Shown: positions 8,914-18,786 of the stretch, in pieces
Numbering within the stretch: position 1 is the first letter of the stretch
How the letters are laid out: every line of letters starts with the position of its first letter
NCBI RefSeq assembly: GCF_001267925.1
Contig: NZ_CP011409.1
Span: 2,790,001 to 2,854,000 of the forward strand
DNA: 64,000 nucleotides
Direction: 5' to 3'
Origin: Herbaspirillum hiltneri N3
GTDB taxonomy: Bacteria > Pseudomonadota > Gammaproteobacteria > Burkholderiales > Burkholderiaceae_D
Notes under the pieces: generated by a model
Told to the model about the DNA's origin: nothing
Seen by the model: only the letters and a program-made list of their open reading frames with translations
The model's database searches: none
Program-made: the position numbers and the translations under genes

Positions 8914-8999
8914 AAAGAGAAAAGTCAGCGTCTTGCAGCTACGGGCAGATCGGCGGCAATGCGCTGATTCATCTGCGTTTGCACCCGTTTTCACCCATT

Positions 9000-9013
9000 T
9001 TGATGTAGGTCAA
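9000..9013. promoter_or_regulatory. FNR/Anr box (one mismatch), hemN side
   Basis: TTGAT-gtag-GTCAA differs from consensus at one base. It is 110 bp upstream of the hemN start, a position where FNR could activate this oxygen-independent haem gene. Confidence 0.65.
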
Positions 9014-9123
9014 GGAGTGGTTTGGCGCAACTCCTTAGACTTGCTTCGCCAGGGTCGCAATCCGTCCTACTTCTTCTCGCTCGTCTCGATTTCTTGCTGC
9101 GACCCGCCTCTGGAGCTAACAAC

Positions 9124-10542
9124 ATGGTGGTATCCGCAATGACGATGGTCGCCGAACCATCGGTCGAATTCGACGCTCAGCTGATCCGCAAGCTGAGCCA
9201 GTCCGGCCCGCGCTACACGTCGTACCCGACGGCGGATCGCTTCAGCGATACCTTCGGCTACCGCGACTATCTGCAGGCGGTGGCGGGGCTACGCACGCGC
9301 GGCAGCCGCAATCCCTTGTCGCTCTACGTGCATATCCCGTTCTGCGAAAACATCTGTTACTACTGCGCCTGCAACAAGATCGTCACCAAGAATCGCGACA
9401 AGGCCGGCATCTATCTCAGTTACCTGAAGCATGAGATCGAGATGCAGGGCAAGCTGTTCGACGGCATGAACCAGATCGAGCAACTGCACCTCGGCGGCGG
9501 CACGCCGACCTATATTTCAGACGCGCAGATGGCTGACCTGATGACGCATCTGCAGCGCTGGTTCCGTTTCGCGGGAGACGAGGTCGGCGAATATTCGATC
9601 GAAGTCGATCCGCGCACGGTCTCCGCCGAACGCGTCGCCAGCCTGCGCACGCAGGGTTTCAACCGCCTCAGCCTGGGCGTGCAGGATTTCGATCCGCTGG
9701 TGCAGCGCGCGGTCAACCGCGCGCAACCCGAGCACCTGACGCTGGACATCATCAAGGCCGCTCGCGCCCAGCGTTATCGCTCGGTCAGCATCGACCTGAT
9801 CTACGGCCTGCCGGGGCAGAACGTGATCAGCATGGCGCAGACGCTGGCCAAGGTGATCCAGGCCGGACCAGACCGCATTTCGCTGTACAACTACGCCCAT
9901 CTGCCGCACCTGTTCAAGCCTCAGCGCCGCATCCTCGAGGCGCAACTGCCGGGGGCGGAAGCCAAGCTCGACATGCTGGCGCTGGCGATCCGCCGGCTGA
10001 CCGATGCCGGCTACGTCTACATCGGCATGGACCATTTCGCGCTGCCGACCGACGATCTGGCGATCGCCCAGCAGCAGGGCCGGCTGCATCGCAATTTCCA
10101 GGGTTATTCGACGCATGCCGAGTCGGACATGGTGTCCTGCGGGGTATCGGCCATCAGCGCGGTGGCTTCGACCTACAGCCAGAACGTCAAGACGCTGGAT
10201 GCCTATTACGACGCCATCGACAAAAACGAATTGCCGATCGTGCGCGGCCTGCGCATGAACATGGACGATGTCTTGCGGCGCCTGATCATCCAGCGCCTGA
10301 TGTGCAACTTCGAGCTGTCGATTGCTTCCATTGAAACCGCTTATCCGATTACCTTTGCGTCCTATTTCGAGGCCGAGCTGGAAGGCTTGCACCGTCTTGA
10401 GCAGGATGGCCTGGTGGTGATCGACGATGAATGGATCTCGGTGACGATGAAAGGGCGCCTGCTGATCCGCAACATCTGCATGGTGTTCGACCGCTACCTG
10501 CAATCGCGTCCGGCAGAGCAGCGCTATTCGCGCACCATCTGA
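9124..10542 (+). CDS. hemN: Oxygen-independent coproporphyrinogen III oxidase
   Basis: 472 residues from ATG 9124 (GGAG 8 nt upstream). The radical-SAM cluster motif typical of HemN, C74-x3-C78-x2-C81-x-C83, is intact, followed by the glycine-rich HLGGGTPTY strand and the C-terminal HemN domain. It oxidatively decarboxylates coproporphyrinogen III to protoporphyrinogen IX without oxygen, supplying haem for the cbb3 oxidase encoded downstream. Length matches E. coli HemN. The gene starts a same-strand run through a TauE-like gene, ccoI and ccoS with gaps of 6 bp or less, and an FNR box precedes it. Confidence 0.95.
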   Translation: MVVSAMTMVAEPSVEFDAQLIRKLSQSGPRYTSYPTADRFSDTFGYRDYLQAVAGLRTRGSRNPLSLYVHIPFCENICYYCACNKIVTKNRDKAGIYLSYLKHEIEMQGKLFDGMNQIEQLHLGGGTPTYISDAQMADLMTHLQRWFRFAGDEVGEYSIEVDPRTVSAERVASLRTQGFNRLSLGVQDFDPLVQRAVNRAQPEHLTLDIIKAARAQRYRSVSIDLIYGLPGQNVISMAQTLAKVIQAGPDRISLYNYAHLPHLFKPQRRILEAQLPGAEAKLDMLALAIRRLTDAGYVYIGMDHFALPTDDLAIAQQQGRLHRNFQGYSTHAESDMVSCGVSAISAVASTYSQNVKTLDAYYDAIDKNELPIVRGLRMNMDDVLRRLIIQRLMCNFELSIASIETAYPITFASYFEAELEGLHRLEQDGLVVIDDEWISVTMKGRLLIRNICMVFDRYLQSRPAEQRYSRTI

Positions 10543-10548
10543 ACAAGC

Positions 10549-11394
10549 ATGAGCGCCCTGGGCCTGAGTCTTGAGCTGAGTCTTGATCTGATTTTTGCGC
10601 TGATCCCGATTTTCATGATCGGCCTGCTCGGCAGCGTGCATTGCATCGGCATGTGCGGCGGCATCGTCGGCGCGTTTTCGATGGCGCCCGCGACGGTCCG
10701 GGCGAAACCGTTCCCGGTAGCAGTGGCGGTCAACGTCATGCGCAGCGAGGCGAGCGGTGCGGTCTTGTTGCGTACGCTGTCCTACAATGTCGGCCGCATC
10801 GGCAGCTATGCCGTCGCCGGCGCGCTGGCAGGCAGTCTCGCCGGCGGTGCGCACTTGATGGCCGATATGCTCGCCTGGCAAACCGGAGTCTACGTGCTGG
10901 CGCAACTGATGCTGGTCGCGCTGGGCCTGTACCTGATGGATGCCTGGCGCGGCCTCGCCAGGATGGAAAAATTCGGCCATCTTCTGTGGAAACGCCTGCA
11001 GCCGCTGACCGGTTTGCTGCTGCCGCTGGACAGCCCGTTCAAGCTGGTGCTGGCCGGCGCGCTGTGGGGGTGGTTGCCGTGCGGCATGGTGTATAGCGTG
11101 CTGCTGACGGCGATGCTGAGCGGTTCGGCGGCGTCCGGCGCGGTGGTGATGCTGGCGTTTGGTCTCGGCACCTTGCCGGTGTTGCTGGCTGCCGGCATGT
11201 TTGGCGCGCAATTGCGCAGCGTGCTGCAGCGGCGCAGCGTGCGTGTGGCAAGCGGCATGGTGGTGTTGCTGTTCGGCGTCCTTGGCCTGCTGCGAGCCAA
11301 TCACGGCCTCACGCCGGACTGGCTGGCAGCCTTGTGCGTTACGCCGGCAAGCTTGGCCCACCCGGCCGCTGAATTCGCAGTGGGACGGCCATGA
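10549..11394 (+). CDS. TauE/SafE-like (DsbD-related) membrane protein
   Basis: 281 residues, mostly hydrophobic, with about six to seven membrane segments. The N-terminal GSVHCIGMCGG motif and a mid-protein GWLPCGMVY motif are the paired Cys/Pro elements of the CcdA/DsbD-like half-repeats in this 'sulfite exporter TauE/SafE, UreH-like' group. It starts 6 bp after hemN and overlaps ccoI by 4 bp (ATGA), so it is translationally coupled to the copper ATPase. That position is common next to ccoI and suggests a role in copper or thiol handling for cbb3 assembly rather than sulfite export; this is inference. Confidence 0.75.
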   Translation: MSALGLSLELSLDLIFALIPIFMIGLLGSVHCIGMCGGIVGAFSMAPATVRAKPFPVAVAVNVMRSEASGAVLLRTLSYNVGRIGSYAVAGALAGSLAGGAHLMADMLAWQTGVYVLAQLMLVALGLYLMDAWRGLARMEKFGHLLWKRLQPLTGLLLPLDSPFKLVLAGALWGWLPCGMVYSVLLTAMLSGSAASGAVVMLAFGLGTLPVLLAAGMFGAQLRSVLQRRSVRVASGMVVLLFGVLGLLRANHGLTPDWLAALCVTPASLAHPAAEFAVGRP

Positions 11395-13883
11395 TTGCGG
11401 TCGAACGCGGCGTGGTGGATGCGGCCTGCTTTCATTGCGGCTTGCCGGTGGCGCCGGCTTCCAGCTGGCGCGTGACCATCGCCGGCGTCGAGCGCGCGAT
11501 GTGCTGTCCCGGCTGTGAAGCGGTGGCGCAGAGTATCGTCGACAACGGTTTTTCGGACTACTACGGCACGCGCGAGGGTTTTGCGGCGACCGCTGCAGCG
11601 CAGGATCTGGTGCCGCCGGAGTTGCAGTTCTATGACAGCGAGCCGCCGGATCACGACGCCGGTGCTAGTGCCGGTGCCGATACCAATGCCGATACTGACA
11701 TCAGCGAGACCGACTACACCGTCTCCAACATCCGCTGCGCCGCCTGCATCTGGCTGATCGAACGCCGCCTGGCGCGTCTGCCGGGCGTGTACAGCGCCCA
11801 GGTCAATGCCGTCAGCGAACGCCTGCAGGTGCGCCGCGATGCGCGGATCTGCAAGACCAGCGACATTCTCGCGGCGTTGCGGGCCATCGGCTACGCCGCT
11901 TATCCCTACGATCCGGTGCAGCACGGCGAACAGCTCGAACGTTCGCGCAAGACCTTGTTCCGGCAACTCTTCATCGCCGGGCTGTCGATGATGCAGGTCA
12001 TGATGTACGCCGTGCCGGCCTACCTGGCGGGCGAGGGCGGCATGGATGCCGACATGGCCGGCCTGATGCGCTGGGCCGGGTTGTTACTGACCCTGCCGGC
12101 GCTGGTGTATTCGGCGCAACCGTTCTTCCGCGGCGCCTGGCGCGATATCCGCAACTGCGCGCCGGGCATGGATGTGCCGGTGGCGCTGGGCATTGCCGCT
12201 GCGTTTGGCGGGAGTGCGCTGGCGACATGGCGCGGCGAAGGCGACGTGTATTTCGACTCGGTGACGATGTTCATCTTTCTGCTGCTGTGCAGCCGTTACC
12301 TGGAGCTGGCGGCGCGGCGCAAGGCGGCGTCGGCGCTGGACAAGCTGCAGCAGTCGCTGCCGGCGTCGGCGCTGCGCATGGACGCTTATCCGCATGCCGG
12401 CACCCAACTCGTGGCCGCGGCGCAACTGTGCGCAGGCGATGTCATCCTGGTGCGGCCGGGCGAGGCGCTGGCGGCCGATTGCATCGTGCTCGACGGCGTG
12501 TCCTCGGTGGACTTGTCCCTGCTGACCGGTGAAAGCCGTCCCGTACACAAAGGCGTCGGCGACTTCGTTCCCGGCGGCGCCGTCAACATCGCGCAAGCCC
12601 TGACCGCCAAAGTCGTGCGCACCGCCGGCGATAGCACGCTGTCGGTACTGGTCGGGCTGGTCAACCGGGCCGGCCAGGCCAAGCCGAAACTGGCGCTGTG
12701 GGCAGATCGCGTGGCCGCATGGTTCGTGGCGGCGCTGCTGTTGTTTGCGGTCGCGGTGTTTTGTGCGTGGTACGCGGTCGATCCGGCCCGCGCGTGGCCG
12801 GTGGCGATTGCCGTGCTGGTGGTGTCCTGTCCCTGCGCCTTGTCGCTGGCGACGCCCACGGCGCTGGCGGCGGCGACCGACCGCCTGCTGCGGCAAGGCA
12901 TCCTGGCGGTGCAGCCGCACGTGCTGGAGACATTGCATCGCGCCACGCATATCGTTTTCGACAAGACCGGCACGCTGACCGCAGGCAAGCCGACGCTGCA
13001 GGACCTCGTGACGCTGGGGACGTTGCCGCCGGACGATTGCCTGCGCATCGCCGCCGCGATGGAGCGCTCCAGTACGCATCCGCTGGCGCTGACCATCGTG
13101 CAGGCAGCCGCCGACCAGCAACTGCACGGCATTCCAGAGACAAGCGCGCTGCGCCACGCCGCCGGCCAGGGAGTCGAAGCGACGGTGGACGGGGTGACGT
13201 ACCGGCTCGGCAATTTCGCCTTCGTGCATGCACTGATTCCGACGGCCTCGACCATGCCGGCCGCCGATGCCGATGAGCAGGCCGAAGCCAGCTATGTGTT
13301 CCTGGCGTCGGGCAAAGGCTGGCTGGCGCGCTTCGACATCGCCGACGCCTTGCGGCCGGAAGCGCAAGCGGTGGTCGCGCATTTCCAGCGGCTGGGCAAG
13401 AGCCTGGTGCTGCTCAGCGGCGACCGCCACGATGTGGCGCAACGCGTGGCCGACCGGCTGGGGATTCCGACTGCGCTCGGCGATTGCCTGCCGGAGAGCA
13501 AGTTGTCCTTCGTGCAAGGATTGCAGCGGGGCGGTGCGATTGTTGCAATGGTGGGCGACGGCGTCAACGACGCCGCCGTACTGCGCGCCGCCGATGTGTC
13601 CTTCGCGATGGGTAGCGGCGCCGCGCTGGCGCAGACTAACGCCGATTGCGTGCTGCTGTCGGGGCAACTGTCGGCATTGTGCGAATCCGACCGCGTCGCC
13701 GCGAAGACGCTGGCGGTGATTCGCCAGAATCTGGCCTGGGCCACGCTCTACAACGCGGTGGCGATTCCGGCGGCGGCGCTGGGCTGGATCAATCCGTGGC
13801 TGTCGGGCGTGGGCATGTCGCTGAGTTCGGTGGTGGTGGTGCTCAACGCAGTGCGCCTGCGCCGGACCGGGAAGGGAGGCTGA
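11391..13883 (+). CDS. ccoI: CcoI/FixI copper P-type ATPase for cbb3 assembly
   Basis: 830 residues. An N-terminal Cys-rich metal-binding segment (FHCGLP and MCCPGCEAV) typical of CcoI precedes a heavy-metal-associated domain with NIRCAACIW. The P1B-ATPase core follows: TGES actuator loop, membrane CPC (C480-P481-C482), phosphorylated D524 in DKTGT, STHPLA and GDGVNDAA. It moves copper across the inner membrane for the CuB centre of cytochrome cbb3 oxidase. A low-complexity Asp/Ala linker (about residues 88-106) separates the Cys-rich part from the HMA domain and is encoded by short imperfect repeats. It overlaps the preceding gene by 4 bp and is followed 2 bp later by ccoS. Confidence 0.95.
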   Translation: MIAVERGVVDAACFHCGLPVAPASSWRVTIAGVERAMCCPGCEAVAQSIVDNGFSDYYGTREGFAATAAAQDLVPPELQFYDSEPPDHDAGASAGADTNADTDISETDYTVSNIRCAACIWLIERRLARLPGVYSAQVNAVSERLQVRRDARICKTSDILAALRAIGYAAYPYDPVQHGEQLERSRKTLFRQLFIAGLSMMQVMMYAVPAYLAGEGGMDADMAGLMRWAGLLLTLPALVYSAQPFFRGAWRDIRNCAPGMDVPVALGIAAAFGGSALATWRGEGDVYFDSVTMFIFLLLCSRYLELAARRKAASALDKLQQSLPASALRMDAYPHAGTQLVAAAQLCAGDVILVRPGEALAADCIVLDGVSSVDLSLLTGESRPVHKGVGDFVPGGAVNIAQALTAKVVRTAGDSTLSVLVGLVNRAGQAKPKLALWADRVAAWFVAALLLFAVAVFCAWYAVDPARAWPVAIAVLVVSCPCALSLATPTALAAATDRLLRQGILAVQPHVLETLHRATHIVFDKTGTLTAGKPTLQDLVTLGTLPPDDCLRIAAAMERSSTHPLALTIVQAAADQQLHGIPETSALRHAAGQGVEATVDGVTYRLGNFAFVHALIPTASTMPAADADEQAEASYVFLASGKGWLARFDIADALRPEAQAVVAHFQRLGKSLVLLSGDRHDVAQRVADRLGIPTALGDCLPESKLSFVQGLQRGGAIVAMVGDGVNDAAVLRAADVSFAMGSGAALAQTNADCVLLSGQLSALCESDRVAAKTLAVIRQNLAWATLYNAVAIPAAALGWINPWLSGVGMSLSSVVVVLNAVRLRRTGKGG

Positions 13884-13885
13884 GC

Positions 13886-14074
13886 ATGGAAGCGCTCTAT
13901 CTGCTGGTGCCGCTCAGCATCGCCATCGTGTTCGCGGCGATCTGGCTGTTCTTCCGCATGTCCGACGACGGCCAGTTCGATGACCTGGTGAGCCCGGGCT
14001 GGCGGATTTTGCAGGATGACGATCGTGCTGCGGCCAGTGAAAATCCCGCCGATACCGGAACAGTACCAGACTGA
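13886..14074 (+). CDS. ccoS: cbb3 oxidase maturation protein CcoS
   Basis: 62 residues from ATG 13886, with GGGAGG about 7 nt upstream, inside the tail of the ccoI operon. One N-terminal membrane helix (LYLLVPLSIAIVFAAIWLFF) is followed by the typical SDDGQFDDL acidic segment. CcoS is needed to insert haem and copper into CcoN. The gene is too short to stand out by length alone but is clear from position and motif. Confidence 0.93.
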   Translation: MEALYLLVPLSIAIVFAAIWLFFRMSDDGQFDDLVSPGWRILQDDDRAAASENPADTGTVPD

Positions 14075-14085
14075 TCGCCTGCCTT

Positions 14086-14099
14086 TTGATGCACATCAA
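14086..14099. promoter_or_regulatory. FNR/Anr box (perfect) before ccoN
   Basis: TTGAT-gcac-ATCAA, all conserved bases present, between ccoS and ccoN and centred about 90 bp before the ccoN start codon. It fits low-oxygen activation of ccoNOQP by Fnr. Confidence 0.8.
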
Positions 14100-14182
14100 G
14101 GACAACCGCGCTCCATAAAACTACTCTCCCATCATCAAGGTCGTGCGCGCACAGCAGGCACGGCACAATTCCGGGAGAGGGT

Positions 14183-15610
14183 GTGGACAGAGAACTCAAT
14201 TACAACTACAGGATCGTGAAGCAGTTCACGATCGCCACCGTGGTGTGGGGCGTCATCGGCATGCTTGCCGGCGTCTTCATTGCAGCGCAGCTGGCGTGGC
14301 CGGCGCTCAACTTCGATATTCCGTGGCTGACCTACGGTCGCCTGCGGCCGCTGCACACCAATGCGGTGATCTTCGCGTTTGGCATCTGCGGCCTGTTCGC
14401 GACTTCGTACTACGTCGTGCAACGTACCTGCCAGGTCCGGCTGTTTTCGGACAAGCTGGCAGAATTCACGTTCTGGGGCTGGCAACTCGTCCTGGTTTCA
14501 GCCGCGATTACCTTGCCGATGGGCTTCACGCGCGGCAAGGAGTATGCCGAGCTGGAATGGCCCATCGCCTTGCTGATCACCGTGGTCTGGGTGACGTATG
14601 CCGTGGTGTTCTTCGGCACGCTCATCAAGCGCAAGGTCAGGCACATCTATGTCGCCAACTGGTTCTTCGGCGCCTACATCATCGCGGTGGCGCTGCTGCA
14701 CGTCGTCAACGGCGCCAGCATGCCGGTGTCGATGTGGAAGTCGTACTCGGCCTACGCCGGCGTACAGGACGCCATGATCCAGTGGTGGTACGGCCATAAC
14801 GCGGTCGGCTTCATCCTGACCGCCGGCTATCTCGGCATGGTCTACTACTTCATCCCCAAGCAGGCTGAACGTCCGGTGTATTCGTACCGGCTGTCCATCG
14901 TGCACTTCTGGGCGCTGATTTTCACTTACATGTGGGCCGGTCCGCACCATCTGCATTACACCGCGTTGCCGGACTGGACGCAGTCGATCGGCATGGTGTT
15001 CTCGCTGATTCTGCTGGCGCCGTCGTGGGGCGGCATGATCAACGGCATCATGACGCTGTCGGGTGCGTGGCACAAACTGCGTTCCGATCCGCTGCTGAAG
15101 TTCATGATCGTGTCGCTGTCTTTCTACGGCATGGCGACGTTTGAAGGCCCGATGATGTCGATCAAGACCGTCAACGCCTTGTCGCACTACACCGACTGGG
15201 GCATTGCCCACGTCCACTCGGGTGCGCTGGGCTGGGTCGGGTTCATCACCATGGGTTCGATCTATTACCTGATTCCGCGCATGTCCGGCAAACGCGAGAT
15301 GTGGAGCGTGCGCCTGGTCGACCTGCATTTCTGGGTGGCCACCATCGGCGTGGTGCTGTACATCGCCTCGATGTGGATCGCCGGCGTGATGCAGGGCCTG
15401 ATGTGGCGCGCGGTCAATGCCGACGGCACGCTGACCTATACCTTTGCGGAAGGCGTCAAGGCGACCTATCCCTACTACGTGATCCGCTTCACCGGCGGCC
15501 TGCTGTACCTGGCCGGCATGGTGATGATGGCTTACAACACCTTCAGGACCATGCGGGACGGGCAGCCGGTTGAAGCGCGCATCCCTGTATTGGCAACCAC
15601 CCACGCATGA
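14183..15610 (+). CDS. ccoN: cytochrome c oxidase cbb3 subunit I
   Basis: 475 residues from GTG 14183, directly after a GGGAGAGG purine run. This is the haem-copper catalytic subunit with about 12 membrane helices. Ligand-bearing segments are visible: [41 protein letters not shown] and [14 protein letters not shown]. It reduces oxygen to water at high affinity and pumps protons in the inner membrane. First gene of ccoNOQP, preceded by a perfect FNR box. Confidence 0.97.
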   Translation: MDRELNYNYRIVKQFTIATVVWGVIGMLAGVFIAAQLAWPALNFDIPWLTYGRLRPLHTNAVIFAFGICGLFATSYYVVQRTCQVRLFSDKLAEFTFWGWQLVLVSAAITLPMGFTRGKEYAELEWPIALLITVVWVTYAVVFFGTLIKRKVRHIYVANWFFGAYIIAVALLHVVNGASMPVSMWKSYSAYAGVQDAMIQWWYGHNAVGFILTAGYLGMVYYFIPKQAERPVYSYRLSIVHFWALIFTYMWAGPHHLHYTALPDWTQSIGMVFSLILLAPSWGGMINGIMTLSGAWHKLRSDPLLKFMIVSLSFYGMATFEGPMMSIKTVNALSHYTDWGIAHVHSGALGWVGFITMGSIYYLIPRMSGKREMWSVRLVDLHFWVATIGVVLYIASMWIAGVMQGLMWRAVNADGTLTYTFAEGVKATYPYYVIRFTGGLLYLAGMVMMAYNTFRTMRDGQPVEARIPVLATTHA

Positions 15611-15623
15611 GCAGGAGCATCGA

Positions 15624-16238
15624 ATGAAATTTTCCCATGAATGGATCGAAAAGAATCCCTGGCTTCTCATCGCGCTGGTGGTGCTGGTGGTCAGCGTCGG
15701 CGGGCTGGTGGAAATCGTGCCGCTGTTCTTCCAGCGCTCGACCACCGAACCGGTCGCGGGCTTGAAACCTTATTCGCCGCTGCGTCTCGCCGGCCGCGAC
15801 GTCTACATCCGCGAAGGCTGCTACAACTGCCACTCGCAGATGATCCGGCCGTTCCGCGCCGAGACCGAGCGCTACGGCCACTACTCGGTGGCGGGCGAGT
15901 TTGTCTACGACCATCCGTTCCAGTGGGGCTCCAAGCGCACCGGTCCGGACCTGGCGCGCGTGGGGGCCCGTTACAGCGATGAATGGCATCGCATCCATCT
16001 GAACAATCCGCGCGATGTGGTACCCGAATCCAACATGCCCGGTTATCCGTGGCTGGCCAAGACCAAGCTGGATCCGAAGAGCATCGCACCCAAGATGCGC
16101 GCCCTGCATCGCCTGGGGGTGCCATACACGGATGAAGAGATCAAGGCGGCGCCGGATGAACTGGCCGACAAGACCGAGGAAGACGCTCTGATCGCGTACC
16201 TGCAAGGCCTCGGCACGCAAATCAAGACAAGAAACTAG
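15624..16238 (+). CDS. ccoO: cytochrome c oxidase cbb3 subunit II (mono-haem)
   Basis: 204 residues from ATG 15624 (AGGAG 6 nt upstream). One N-terminal membrane anchor (about 12-34) and a periplasmic cytochrome c domain with C66-YN-C69-H70 and a likely axial Met in ESNMPGYPW. It passes electrons from CcoP to CcoN. It starts 13 bp after ccoN. Confidence 0.96.
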   Translation: MKFSHEWIEKNPWLLIALVVLVVSVGGLVEIVPLFFQRSTTEPVAGLKPYSPLRLAGRDVYIREGCYNCHSQMIRPFRAETERYGHYSVAGEFVYDHPFQWGSKRTGPDLARVGARYSDEWHRIHLNNPRDVVPESNMPGYPWLAKTKLDPKSIAPKMRALHRLGVPYTDEEIKAAPDELADKTEEDALIAYLQGLGTQIKTRN

Positions 16239-16247
16239 GGGAAACAC

Positions 16248-16442
16248 ATGGGTATCGACAATTTCACGATCCAGGCCAGCAGCGTGATGACGGTGATCAG
16301 TCTGAGCACCTTCATCGGCATCCTGTGGTGGTCATTCAGCGCACGTCGCAGCTACGACTTCGCCGAGGCCGAACGGATTCCGTTCGCCGACGACTTCATG
16401 GATGCGCCGCCGGCAGAATCCGCGGAGAACCGCCATGTCTGA
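16248..16442 (+). CDS. ccoQ: cbb3 oxidase small subunit CcoQ
   Basis: 64 residues: one membrane helix (about 12-30) followed by the CcoQ/FixQ pattern FSARRSYDFAEAERIPF. CcoQ stabilises the interaction of CcoP with the CcoNO core. It starts 9 bp after ccoO and overlaps ccoP by 8 bp. Confidence 0.93.
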   Translation: MGIDNFTIQASSVMTVISLSTFIGILWWSFSARRSYDFAEAERIPFADDFMDAPPAESAENRHV

Positions 16443-17373
16443 TTTCACAAGTGGATTCTGGAACATCTACATCGCAGGTCTCACCATCATCAGCATCATC
16501 GGCTGCGGCCTGCTGCTGTGGTTGCAGTCCAAGGTCAAGGTCGAAAAAAAGCCGGGCCAGGATCCTGCAACGGTCGGCACCACGGGACATGTCTGGGACG
16601 TTGACCTGACCGAGCTGAACACGCCTATGCCGCGCTGGTGGATGTGGCTGTTCTACCTGACCATCGTGTTCGCGCTGGCTTATCTGTTCCTGTATCCGGG
16701 CCTGGGCAGCTATGCCGGGAAGCTCGGCTGGAAATCGAGCGAAGCGTATCAGAGCGAGTTGAGCAAAGCCGACGCCGACTACGGTCCGCTGTTCGAAAAA
16801 TACCTGCAGCAGGATATCAAGACCGTCGCCGCCGATCCGCAGGCGCACGTGATCGGCGAACGCCTGTTCCTGACCTATTGCGCGCAATGCCATGGTTCCG
16901 ATGCACGCGGCAGCAAGGGATTTCCGAACCTGACCGACAAGGACTGGCTGTACGGCGGCGATCCGGAAGTGATCAAGACAACCATCCTGCACGGCCGCAA
17001 CGGCCAGATGCCGTCGATGGCGGCGGCGCTCGGTTCGGACAAGGACGTCGAAAACGTCGCGCACTATGTGCTCAGCTTGTCGGACTCGACGCATGATCCG
17101 ATCAAGGCGGTGTTTGGCAAGTCCAAGTTCGCGGTCTGCGCCGGCTGTCACGGCGCCGGCGGCACCGGCAACCAGGCGCTGGGCGCACCCAACCTGAGCG
17201 ACAAGATCTGGCTCTATGGCGGCGGTGTCGAAACCGTCATGGAAACCATTCGCAAGGGCCGCAACAACACCATGCCGGCGTTCCAGTCCTTCCTCGGCGA
17301 AGCCAAGGTGCAGGTGCTGGCAGCTTACGTCTGGAGCCTGTCGAACGCGCGGTCCAACGCCGAACAGAAGTAG
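16435..17373 (+). CDS. ccoP: cytochrome c oxidase cbb3 subunit III (di-haem)
   Basis: 312 residues from ATG 16435 (GGAGAA just upstream), overlapping the ccoQ end. Two N-terminal membrane helices (about 12-30 and 67-88) are typical of the two-helix CcoP type, followed by two cytochrome c domains with C149-AQ-C152-H153 and C235-AG-C238-H239. CcoP accepts electrons from soluble or bc1-linked cytochromes. Confidence 0.96.
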   Translation: MSDFTSGFWNIYIAGLTIISIIGCGLLLWLQSKVKVEKKPGQDPATVGTTGHVWDVDLTELNTPMPRWWMWLFYLTIVFALAYLFLYPGLGSYAGKLGWKSSEAYQSELSKADADYGPLFEKYLQQDIKTVAADPQAHVIGERLFLTYCAQCHGSDARGSKGFPNLTDKDWLYGGDPEVIKTTILHGRNGQMPSMAAALGSDKDVENVAHYVLSLSDSTHDPIKAVFGKSKFAVCAGCHGAGGTGNQALGAPNLSDKIWLYGGGVETVMETIRKGRNNTMPAFQSFLGEAKVQVLAAYVWSLSNARSNAEQK

Positions 17374-17385
17374 AGAGATTCGATA

Positions 17386-18774
17386 ATGGACAAGCCGCCG
17401 CCGGACATTGCCGTCGTCAACATGTACAGCGCCCGCGAGGATATCTATCCGCGCGAAATCAAGGGCCGCTACGCCAGTTTGCGCTGGGTCTGCCTGTGGT
17501 TGACCCAGCTGGTGTTCTACGGTTTGCCGTGGCTGCAATGGAATGGCCGCCAGGCGGTACTGTTCGACCTTGGCGCGCGCAAGTTCTACATCTTCGGCAT
17601 CGTGCTGTGGCCGCAGGACTTCATCTACCTGGCGGCGCTGCTGATCATTTGCGCCTACGCGCTGTTCCTGTTCACGGCGGTGGCGGGGCGGGTGTGGTGC
17701 GGCTTCTCGTGTCCGCAGACGGTCTACACGGAAATCTTCCTGTGGATAGAGCGGCGCATCGAAGGCTCGCGCAGTGCGCGCATGCGCCTGGACCGCCAGC
17801 CGTGGGGCTTGCAGAAACTCGCGAAGAAGGGCGCCAAGCACATCGTCTGGGGCGCGTTGTCGCTGTGGACCGGATTCAGTTTCGTCGGCTACTTCACACC
17901 CATCCATGAATTGATGGCTACCGTCGCCGCCATGTCGCCGGGACCTTGGGAAGCCTTCTGGATCACGTTCTACAGCTTCGCCACCTACGGCAATGCCGGC
18001 TGGATGCGCGAACAAGTGTGCAAATACATGTGTCCCTATGCGCGCTTCCAGAGCGCGATGATCGACAAGGATACGCTGATCATCACCTACGACCGCGCGC
18101 GCGGCGAACCGCGCGGCGCGAAGACCAAAGCCGCGAAAAAGAGCGGTGACTGCATCGATTGCTCGATGTGCGTGCAGGTCTGTCCGACCGGCATCGACAT
18201 CCGCGACGGCCTGCAATATGAATGCATCGGCTGCGCAGCCTGCATCGACGCCTGCAACGGCGTCATGGCCAAGGTCGCATTGCCGCCGGGCTTGATCCGT
18301 TATTCGACCGAACGGGCCATGACGACGCAGCTGTCGCTGCCGGAGATGCGCCGGCGTGTCTTGCGTCCGCGCGTGCTGGCCTACACGGCGCTGCTGGTGC
18401 TGATCGTGGCCGCATTCTGCACGGCACTGGCGCTGCGCACGCCGCTCAAGCTCGACATCATCCGCGATCGCGGTGTGATGGCGCGCGAGGTCGAGGACGG
18501 CATGATCGAGAACGTATACCGGCTGCAGATCATGAACACCGGCGAGACCGCGCATCGCTTCCATATCGACGTGTCCGGCATCGACGGCATCAGACTGGCG
18601 ACGCCGGCGGAAGTCGAGATCGACGCCGCCACCACGCGCGCCGTCCCGGTACGCGTCAGGGTGCCGCACGGCAAGGGCGAACACGGCTCCAACAAGGTGG
18701 CGTTCGAGCTGAGCGCCGTCGACGATCCACGATTGCAGGTGCAGGAGAAGGCCGTCTTCTTTGTACCGCGCTGA
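17386..18774 (+). CDS. ccoG: cbb3 oxidase accessory iron-sulfur protein CcoG
   Basis: 462 residues with five to six membrane helices and a cytoplasmic double [4Fe-4S] ferredoxin region: CIDCSMCVQVCPTG followed by CIGCAACIDACNGVM. An upstream WCGFSCPQTVYTE motif and a C-terminal Ig-like periplasmic domain (about 370-462) complete the RdxA/FixG/CcoG architecture. CcoG reduces Cu(II) to Cu(I) for CcoI-linked copper delivery. It begins 12 bp after ccoP. Confidence 0.95.
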   Translation: MDKPPPDIAVVNMYSAREDIYPREIKGRYASLRWVCLWLTQLVFYGLPWLQWNGRQAVLFDLGARKFYIFGIVLWPQDFIYLAALLIICAYALFLFTAVAGRVWCGFSCPQTVYTEIFLWIERRIEGSRSARMRLDRQPWGLQKLAKKGAKHIVWGALSLWTGFSFVGYFTPIHELMATVAAMSPGPWEAFWITFYSFATYGNAGWMREQVCKYMCPYARFQSAMIDKDTLIITYDRARGEPRGAKTKAAKKSGDCIDCSMCVQVCPTGIDIRDGLQYECIGCAACIDACNGVMAKVALPPGLIRYSTERAMTTQLSLPEMRRRVLRPRVLAYTALLVLIVAAFCTALALRTPLKLDIIRDRGVMAREVEDGMIENVYRLQIMNTGETAHRFHIDVSGIDGIRLATPAEVEIDAATTRAVPVRVRVPHGKGEHGSNKVAFELSAVDDPRLQVQEKAVFFVPR

Positions 18775-18786
18775 CCTTCAAAGGAA

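Larger units (their letters stand above)
8796..9123. other. Divergent ompW/hemN control region
   Basis: 328 bp between the two divergent starts hold one perfect FNR box (8900-8913) and one near-perfect box (9000-9013), exactly 100 bp apart. No gene is supported here. Confidence 0.7.

Noticed and set aside
16396..18684. 762-codon open frame antisense to ccoP and ccoG
   Set aside because: The sense strand carries clear haem and ferredoxin motifs; the antisense frame is a composition artefact.
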